A stretch of 10,923 bases of DNA from Clostridiales bacterium (GTDB lineage: Bacteria; Bacillota; Clostridia; Christensenellales; QALW01): the NCBI GenBank assembly GCA_018376855.1, contig JAHAAN010000064.1:1-10923 (forward strand), in the 5' to 3' direction. The notes beneath the pieces are model-generated. The model worked only from the letters and a program-made list of their open reading frames with translations. It ran no database searches and was not told the DNA's origin. The position numbers were made by a program, and so were the translations under genes. This document shows, piece after piece, positions 6,607 to 10,923 of this stretch. Within the stretch, counting starts at the first letter, position 1. The number at the start of each line of letters is the position of its first letter.

Positions 6607-8337
6607 ATGAGTTCAAAAGTGAAAAAGCTTTTTTCCTATTATAAGCCCTACCGCGCTATGCTGCTGGCCGACCTGTTTTTTGCCGTACTCGGCGCCGCCG
6701 TATCGCTGATTATTCCGCTTTTAGTGCGCTCCGTTACTTCCGGCAGCGCGCTTTCCGAAGGCTTCTCATTTGCCGGCCTGCTTCCTCTCGCTCTTCTGCT
6801 CACAGCGCTCGTTCTCATTGAATTCGGGTGCAATTATTTCATCGGCTATCAGGGACATATCATGGGCTCAAAAATGGAAGCCGACATGCGCAGCGAGATC
6901 TTCCGCCACTATCAGCGCCTTTCCTTCAGCTTTTACGACGAGCAAAAGATCGGCCATTTGATGTCCCGCATCACCTCCGATCTCTTTGAGATCAGTGAGC
7001 TGCTGCATCACGGGCCTGAGGATCTGCTGATCTCGGCTATTAAGCTGATCGGTTCCTTCTGCATCCTGCTTTCGGTCAACGGTAAACTTGCGCTTCTCGC
7101 CTTTGCGCTGATTCCGTTCATGGTGATCTATGCCGTCTTTTTTAACCGCCGCATGAAGCGCGCTTTCAAAAACAATCGCGCCCGCATTGCCGACATCAAC
7201 AGCCGCATCGAGGATAACCTCTCCGGCATCCGCGTGGTAAAATCCTTTGCCAACGAAGCCGCTGAGGAAGAAAAGTTTGAGATCGGCAACCGTGAATTTC
7301 TTGCTGCAAAACGCGCCAGCTACCGATATATGGGCGCCTACAGCTCCGGCATCAATGCCATGAGCACCATGATTACGGTGCTCGTTCTTCTTTGCGGCGC
7401 AGCTATGATCGCAGGAAACACCCTGACAGTTGCCGACCTGATTGCTTTCCTGCTCTATATCTCCAACTTTGTGGAACCCGTCAAAAAGCTGGTGAACTTT
7501 ACCGAGCAATTCCAAAACGGCTATACCGGCTTTGAACGTTTCTATGAAATTCTGAGCATTTCGCCCGAAATTCAAGATTCTCCCAATGCAATTTTTCTGT
7601 CTACTCCGCTCAAAGGCGAAATCGACTTCAAAAATGTCTCTTTTCGCTATCAAACAGGCGAACCGGTTCTGAAAAACGTTACTTTGCACGTCAAACCGGG
7701 AGAATATATCGCGCTTGTAGGGCCTTCCGGCGTAGGCAAAACCACGCTTTGCAGCCTGATCCCCCGGTTTTATGAGGTCTCCTCCGGCGCCGTGCTTATC
7801 GACGGTATAGACATCCGCACAATGAAGCAAGATCAGCTTCACGGCAATATCGGCATCGTGCAGCAGGACGTTTATCTCTTCATGGGCACGGCGATGGAAA
7901 ACATCCGTTACGGCCGCCCGAACGCCACCGACGAAGAGGTTATTGAGGCAGCCAAAAAGACCAACGCGCACGATTTTATCACCGCGCTTCCCGAGGGCTA
8001 CCACACCGACATCGGCCAACGGGGCGTGAAGCTTTCCGGCGGGCAGAAGCAGCGCCTTGCCATTGCGCGCGTCTTTTTAAAGAATCCGCCAATTCTGATT
8101 TTTGATGAGGCTACCAGCGCGCTTGATAACGAAAGCGAGCGCGTTGTGCAGGCCTCGTTAGAAAGCCTTGCGCAAAACCGCACCACCTTTGTGATCGCCC
8201 ATCGCCTCTCCACCGTTCATAACGCCGATCGCATTCTGGTGCTGACCGAAAACGGCATTGCCGAAGAAGGCTCGCACGAACAGCTGATGAAGCAAAACGG
8301 AATCTACGCAGGCCTCTATGAGCTCCAATTCCGGTAA
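6607..8337 (+). CDS. ABC exporter, fused membrane and ATPase domains (MsbA/MdlB-like)
   Basis: This 576-residue half-transporter is complete. The start is ATG 6607, with AAAGGA 8 nt upstream. Six membrane helices occupy residues about 15-290 (for example AVLGAAVSLIIPLLV and GLLPLALLLTALVLIEFG). The nucleotide-binding domain has Walker A GPSGVGKTT (372-380), a Q-loop at Gln419-420, signature LSGGQ (476-480), Walker B ILIFDEATSALD with catalytic Glu501, and H-loop His532. All catalytic residues are present, and no second half-transporter is adjacent, so a homodimer is likely. The family exports lipids, drugs or peptides; nothing here identifies the substrate. It looks like an ordinary chromosomal gene with its own promoter and terminator. 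Phage cargo is possible but less likely. Confidence 0.93.
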   Translation: MSSKVKKLFSYYKPYRAMLLADLFFAVLGAAVSLIIPLLVRSVTSGSALSEGFSFAGLLPLALLLTALVLIEFGCNYFIGYQGHIMGSKMEADMRSEIFRHYQRLSFSFYDEQKIGHLMSRITSDLFEISELLHHGPEDLLISAIKLIGSFCILLSVNGKLALLAFALIPFMVIYAVFFNRRMKRAFKNNRARIADINSRIEDNLSGIRVVKSFANEAAEEEKFEIGNREFLAAKRASYRYMGAYSSGINAMSTMITVLVLLCGAAMIAGNTLTVADLIAFLLYISNFVEPVKKLVNFTEQFQNGYTGFERFYEILSISPEIQDSPNAIFLSTPLKGEIDFKNVSFRYQTGEPVLKNVTLHVKPGEYIALVGPSGVGKTTLCSLIPRFYEVSSGAVLIDGIDIRTMKQDQLHGNIGIVQQDVYLFMGTAMENIRYGRPNATDEEVIEAAKKTNAHDFITALPEGYHTDIGQRGVKLSGGQKQRLAIARVFLKNPPILIFDEATSALDNESERVVQASLESLAQNRTTFVIAHRLSTVHNADRILVLTENGIAEEGSHEQLMKQNGIYAGLYELQFR

Positions 8338-8360
8338 AAACGCAGGCAAAACAACGATAA

Positions 8361-8406
8361 AAAAAGCAAGAATGCGGCTGACACCCGTTTCCTTGCTTTT
8401 TGTTTT
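8361..8406 (+). terminator. Intrinsic terminator of the ABC exporter gene
   Basis: AAAAAGCAAG (8361-8370) pairs perfectly with CTTGCTTTTT (8392-8401), and the U-rich run continues as GTTTTT to 8406. The 21-nt loop has some further pairing (CGG with CCG). It lies 23 bp after the exporter stop codon, so that gene appears to be a single-gene transcript. Confidence 0.75.
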
Positions 8407-8480
8407 TCAGCATAAAAAATACAGCGCACAAGTGCTTTCTTACTGTTGTTCGTTTAGCCGCAATGGGGCGACTTCCGCGC

Positions 8481-8509
8481 CCGAACCGCCTCCTTTCGCG
8501 GCGGTTCGG
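8481..8509. repeat. GC-rich inverted repeat (hairpin)
   Basis: CCGAACCGCC (8481-8490) is the exact reverse complement of GGCGGTTCGG (8500-8509), separated by a 9-nt loop. No U tract follows on either strand, so it is not a standard intrinsic terminator. It could be an interspersed palindromic repeat of the genome or an mRNA 3' structure. The role is unknown. Confidence 0.6.
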
Positions 8510-8591
8510 CCTCCTTCCGCCGCCCTCTCAGCAGCAAATCCCATGCGCATTTCGCTCCCATCAACCGCGCATCAGCACCGCCCCGACACAA

Positions 8592-8623
8592 AATAAGCCC
8601 GCTGTTTTCGCAGCGGGCTTATT
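8592..8623 (-). terminator. Intrinsic terminator, mainly for the leftward gene
   Basis: AATAAGCCCGCTG (8592-8604) and CAGCGGGCTTATT (8611-8623) form a perfect 13-bp stem with a 6-nt loop. On the minus strand the stem ends in TTATTTTG, a usable U tract, 41 bp beyond the stop codon of the leftward gene. On the plus strand TTATTCTCTTG follows, so weak bidirectional activity is possible. Confidence 0.8.
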
Positions 8624-8663
8624 CTCTTGTCTACAAGCTGTTCCCGATCACTCCATGCGCATC

Positions 8664-9113
8664 CTATTCAGCAGGAAAACGAATCACATTGCCGTTTCCG
8701 TCCTTTAACACCGATTCGCCGTTCTCATCCACCGTATCGATATAAACATAGGAGTAGTCACCCATCAGAGTAACTGACACCTTATTCTTTCCTTCATCGT
8801 CCAGGTAGTAAAACACCATATCATACCGACCGCTGAACATTCGATACAGATCCGGCGCACCTGCAATTTCATTTACCGCTTTAACAAAATCCATACCTTT
8901 ATGGAGCTTGCCAAGCTCTATCGCCTTTTCCTCCGTCAGCCTCGGCTGATCCTCCGGAAGCTGCCCGATGATCTGCAAAGCCTTGCGTTGATAAATGCGG
9001 AAATCATCCTTGCTGATCTCGGCCAACGCCGCTTTCTGCTGCGCGTTCGCTTTTTCCATGCAGCGCTGTGTAAAATCTATCGCTTTTACATTTAATACTT
9101 TTCGTTCTCTCAT
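8664..9113 (-). CDS. Unknown protein, possibly a host gene with a lost or altered N-terminus
   Basis: From ATG 9113 this gives 149 residues. I do not recognise the family. The N-terminal half is helical and charged (FTQRCMEKANAQQKAALAE). The middle has LHKGMDFVKAVNEIAG. The C-terminal part is a probable beta sheet (YDMVFYYLDDEGKNKVSV, then YVYIDTVDENGESVL) ending in VIRFPAE. There is no signal peptide or membrane segment. The only Shine-Dalgarno candidate (GGGAG) is 13 nt before the ATG, which is long. The frame stays open further upstream through the probable attachment site, back to the recombinase stop codon. The beta-rich C-terminus would suit an extracytoplasmic domain, so the native gene may have had a longer N-terminus removed by integration. 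That is inference. It ends in a strong terminator. Confidence 0.55.
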   Translation of the reverse strand: MRERKVLNVKAIDFTQRCMEKANAQQKAALAEISKDDFRIYQRKALQIIGQLPEDQPRLTEEKAIELGKLHKGMDFVKAVNEIAGAPDLYRMFSGRYDMVFYYLDDEGKNKVSVTLMGDYSYVYIDTVDENGESVLKDGNGNVIRFPAE

Positions 9114-9224
9114 GCATGGACTTAATCTCCCGTAATTCCGCGCATTTTCCGATTTATCTTTTGTGATCTTTGTTAAATAATTGCGATTTATTGTGCAAAT
9201 AAACCCCAAACAAACCCCAAAGAA
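9114..9224. other. Probable left attachment site (attL) region
   Basis: This AT-rich 111-bp stretch lies between the recombinase stop codon and the first chromosomal-looking gene, the usual place for the attachment site of an integrase-bounded element. It contains tandem AAACCCCAAA repeats (9201-9221) and two copies of CGATTTAT (9150-9157 and 9184-9191), possible recombinase arm sites. The core cannot be defined without the other end of the element. Confidence 0.45.
9201..9221. repeat. Tandem 10-bp direct repeat near the recombinase gene
   Basis: AAACCCCAAA occurs at 9201-9210 and again at 9212-9221, separated by one base, giving an 11-bp period (one helical turn). It begins 4 bp beyond the recombinase stop codon. 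Recombinases with an N-terminal arm-binding domain often bind short direct repeats close to the crossover site, so these are candidate arm sites. Confidence 0.55.
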
Positions 9225-10604
9225 TCAACCCCTTTTTATCTTGAAAATATCTTGCAATGTTTCCGCCGCAAGTTCGTCCGCCGTCTTGATTGCGTGGACA
9301 TATGTGCGGGTTGTTGTTGCCGTGGAAGAGTGTCCGAGTCGTTTTGCAACCGTTGTTATATTCGTGCCGGATGCAATGAGCAGGGTTGCGTTTGTGTGTC
9401 TCAGAGAGTGCAGGCACACATCCGGCAATCCGTTTTCAGTTATAAATCCGCGAAACCATCTTGTGAACGTATTCGGATATATTTGCCGCCCCTCTTCGTT
9501 TGTAAATACTTTCCCCGTAATCGTCCACTTGTCTCCCATCTTGAGGCGGTTTGCCGCTTGTATGGATTTCCACCGCCTGAGCGCATCGGAAACAGCGGGC
9601 GGCATTTTGGTTACGCGAACAGAACCCCCTGTTTTTGGTGTATCGTCAAACAATCCTTGCTTTGATATGTAATCCGTGCTTCGTTCTATGGAGATGACCC
9701 CATTTGCGAAATCTATGTCAGACCATTCCAGCCCGCAAGCCTCCCCGCGGCGATAGCCCATGTATAACAAAACTGTTACAAATGTGCGGTACACATCCGG
9801 CGCGGATTGCAAAGCGTCCATCAGCTGCGCTGCTTCGATTTCGTCAAGATGCCGCGCCTCTTTCTGTGCTGCTTTAGGCGGGCGTACTCTACGGCATGGA
9901 TTATCAGGGATGATCTGCCAGTATTCCGCCTGCTGCAAAACGGAAGAAACAAGATTGTAATATGAACGCACCGTTTGCCCACTCAATGCGTTATTATTCT
10001 TGTCTTTCGTTGCAAAGCATTCATGCACACTTTTGCCAAGTACGGACGAAATCGCTTGCGCCGTATTATAAGTTACGGTTCTTCCGTTCCCGCCCAATGT
10101 GTCGCATATTGTTTTATACGACATGCCGGACAGTTCCGCGAGCTTCTTCCGCGTTAGTTTTTGCCTTTTCATCTCTTCGGAAACCTTGGCTGGGATATAC
10201 AGCGCGTCGATCCGCGAGCCTTCCGCCTCAAGCACGCCGAGCATTTGCATAATATGCGCGGGCTGTAATTTGTTCAGCCGTATATGCCCGATGATAGCGT
10301 TAATTCGCGGCATTTTGCGTCTATAATTTTCGATTGTGGTTGGCTTCAGCTGCTTTTCGGCATATTCGGCGAACCAAAATTCCGCAAAATCCGCAAAGCG
10401 TATATTCCCGTTTATGCAGTTCCCTTGCCTGCACTTTTCCTCAAACAACAACGCCTGCCGCTGCACTTCCTTTTCCGCCTGTTTCGCCGTCATGCCTTGA
10501 GGCGGATTCCATGTCATGCGGTGGCGTATCTGTTTACCGTTTACGTCGTAACCGCATGAAACCGTGATTTTGTATGTGATGTTTCGCTTTTCGATTGTTG
10601 CCAT
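9225..10604 (-). CDS. int: Tyrosine recombinase (integrase) with an embedded XRE-type HTH
   Basis: This 459-residue enzyme integrates and excises the element to its right. The start is taken as ATG 10604, with AAAGG 9 nt upstream; GTG 10613 is in frame but poorly placed. Residues 1-60 look like an arm-binding domain. The core-binding domain begins near 70 (FADFAEFWFAEYAEK). It is interrupted at about 135-197 by a Cro/cI-type helix-turn-helix (KLTRKKLAELSGMSYKTICD, then AISSVLGKSVHECF), and resumes with LSGQTVRSYYNLVSSVLQQA. The catalytic domain (about 250-459) has the full set: Arg285 (GYRRGE), Lys324 (TPKTGG), His399 and Arg402 (HSLRH), His425 (LGHSS) and nucleophile Tyr435 (TRTYVH). The enzyme should be active. 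The inserted domain adds about 65 residues to the usual length and may bind element DNA or regulate the gene. Confidence 0.92.
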   Translation of the reverse strand: MATIEKRNITYKITVSCGYDVNGKQIRHRMTWNPPQGMTAKQAEKEVQRQALLFEEKCRQGNCINGNIRFADFAEFWFAEYAEKQLKPTTIENYRRKMPRINAIIGHIRLNKLQPAHIMQMLGVLEAEGSRIDALYIPAKVSEEMKRQKLTRKKLAELSGMSYKTICDTLGGNGRTVTYNTAQAISSVLGKSVHECFATKDKNNNALSGQTVRSYYNLVSSVLQQAEYWQIIPDNPCRRVRPPKAAQKEARHLDEIEAAQLMDALQSAPDVYRTFVTVLLYMGYRRGEACGLEWSDIDFANGVISIERSTDYISKQGLFDDTPKTGGSVRVTKMPPAVSDALRRWKSIQAANRLKMGDKWTITGKVFTNEEGRQIYPNTFTRWFRGFITENGLPDVCLHSLRHTNATLLIASGTNITTVAKRLGHSSTATTTRTYVHAIKTADELAAETLQDIFKIKRG

Positions 10605-10701
10605 ACCGTTCACCCTTTCTTTTTCCAGTTAATTACCATCCATAACTATCCAGTATCTTTTAGACATGATTCGACATACAATGCCGGTGGAGGTGCGTTG
10701 T

Positions 10702-10923
10702 ATGAAATATACAGACTATCAAGTAAGCCGAGATTTAGCCTGGGAAATACTTATCAACGAAAAAGTCAAAGAACTGCCCGTAAAAGTAAGCGAAATATGC
10801 GACCATATGGGAATTAAGATCAAGCCCGAAGAACAAGGGGAATCGGGGCACTGTGAGTTTATAGACGGTGCGCCGGTTATCTTTTGCAACCGCACAGAGC
10901 CTATTACGCGGCAGCGTTTTACC
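10702..10923 (+). CDS. ImmA/IrrE-type metallopeptidase (5' part only)
   Basis: The frame starts at ATG 10702, with a perfect GGAGGT 7 nt upstream, and runs off the window after 74 codons. An in-frame ATG at 10681 lacks such a site. The visible part matches the N-terminal domain of ImmA/IrrE proteins: AWEILI and LPVKVSEICDHMGIKI (about 14-40), a short beta stretch, GAPVIFCN (56-63), then TRQRFT at the edge. In this family (T/R)RQRF-(T/S) is followed by the zinc-binding AHELGH, which should begin just outside the window. Such proteases cleave XRE-type repressors to induce phages and conjugative elements. It is divergent from the recombinase gene with 97 bp between starts. The usual repressor gene is not in view. 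Confidence 0.75.
   Translation, partial: MKYTDYQVSRDLAWEILINEKVKELPVKVSEICDHMGIKIKPEEQGESGHCEFIDGAPVIFCNRTEPITRQRFT

Larger units (their letters stand above)
8338..8663. other. Intergenic region of 326 bp without a gene
   Basis: This stretch separates the rightward exporter gene from the leftward gene that ends at 8664. It holds the exporter terminator (8361-8406), a GC-rich hairpin of unknown role (8481-8509) and the terminator of the leftward gene (8592-8623). Open frames crossing it lack a ribosome binding site and recognisable protein features. I see no tRNA or known RNA fold. Confidence 0.7.

Noticed and set aside
6868..8019. A 383-codon open frame on the minus strand inside the ABC exporter gene
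   Set aside because: It is fully antisense to a gene with intact ABC motifs, has no recognisable domain, and reflects codon bias of the real gene.
8338..8663. tRNA or small RNA gene in the intergenic gap
   Set aside because: No cloverleaf or conserved tRNA boxes are seen; the hairpins are explained as two terminators and one isolated palindrome.
9114..9209. Upstream extension of the unknown gene to codon 9209 (TTG)
   Set aside because: The start would be TTG within the AAACCCCAAA repeats, with no ribosome site and a composition unlike the rest. It is more likely open by chance across the attachment region.
10654..10682. Promoter for the ImmA-type gene with TACAAT at 10677-10682
   Set aside because: The -10 match is good, but the hexamer 17 bp upstream (TATCTT) is a poor -35, and the start would fall on the ribosome site itself.
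1..10923. CRISPR array or known anti-phage defence operon
   Set aside because: No regularly spaced repeats, Cas, restriction-modification or toxin-antitoxin genes are visible on either strand.

Overview
The window looks like chromosome from a Gram-positive, Clostridia-like bacterium (Bacillota) of intermediate GC content. The signs are purine-rich GGAGG-type ribosome binding sites, several GTG/TTG starts, compact intrinsic terminators, and phage genes of the kinds found in Firmicutes prophages. No rRNA or tRNA gene is visible, so a finer assignment would be guesswork.

Region 1 (about 1-6435, all on the minus strand, read right to left) is the start of a tailed-phage late operon. In transcription order it holds: a short small-terminase-like protein that seems to lack its DNA-binding domain; the large terminase ATPase/nuclease; a portal protein; a coiled-coil scaffold protein; an HK97-fold major capsid protein; a strong intrinsic terminator; a small unknown protein; a probable head completion/connector protein; and the first 29 codons of another gene that runs off the left edge. 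Together these would build and fill a capsid: scaffold and coat assemble on the portal, then the terminase pumps DNA in. The genes are tightly packed, with overlaps or gaps below 30 bp except at the terminator.

Region 2 (about 6436-9113) looks chromosomal. It has a divergent intergenic region, a complete homodimer-type ABC exporter on the plus strand with a recognisable promoter and terminator, a 326-bp gap containing three hairpins, and a minus-strand gene of unknown function whose 5' end lies next to the following element.

Region 3 (about 9114-10923) is the left end of a second, separate integrated element. It has a tyrosine recombinase on the minus strand with a Cro/cI-type helix-turn-helix inserted in its core-binding domain. 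Divergent from it is the 5' end of an ImmA/IrrE-type metallopeptidase gene, cut off by the window edge just before the expected HExxH site. The probable attachment site lies between the recombinase stop codon and the unknown gene.

The most interesting points are the helix-turn-helix recombinase paired with an ImmA-type protease, the small terminase without an HTH, and a terminase-first capsid cassette directly abutting an ordinary ABC exporter with no early phage genes between them. I found no CRISPR array, insertion sequence, structural RNA or recognised anti-phage system.
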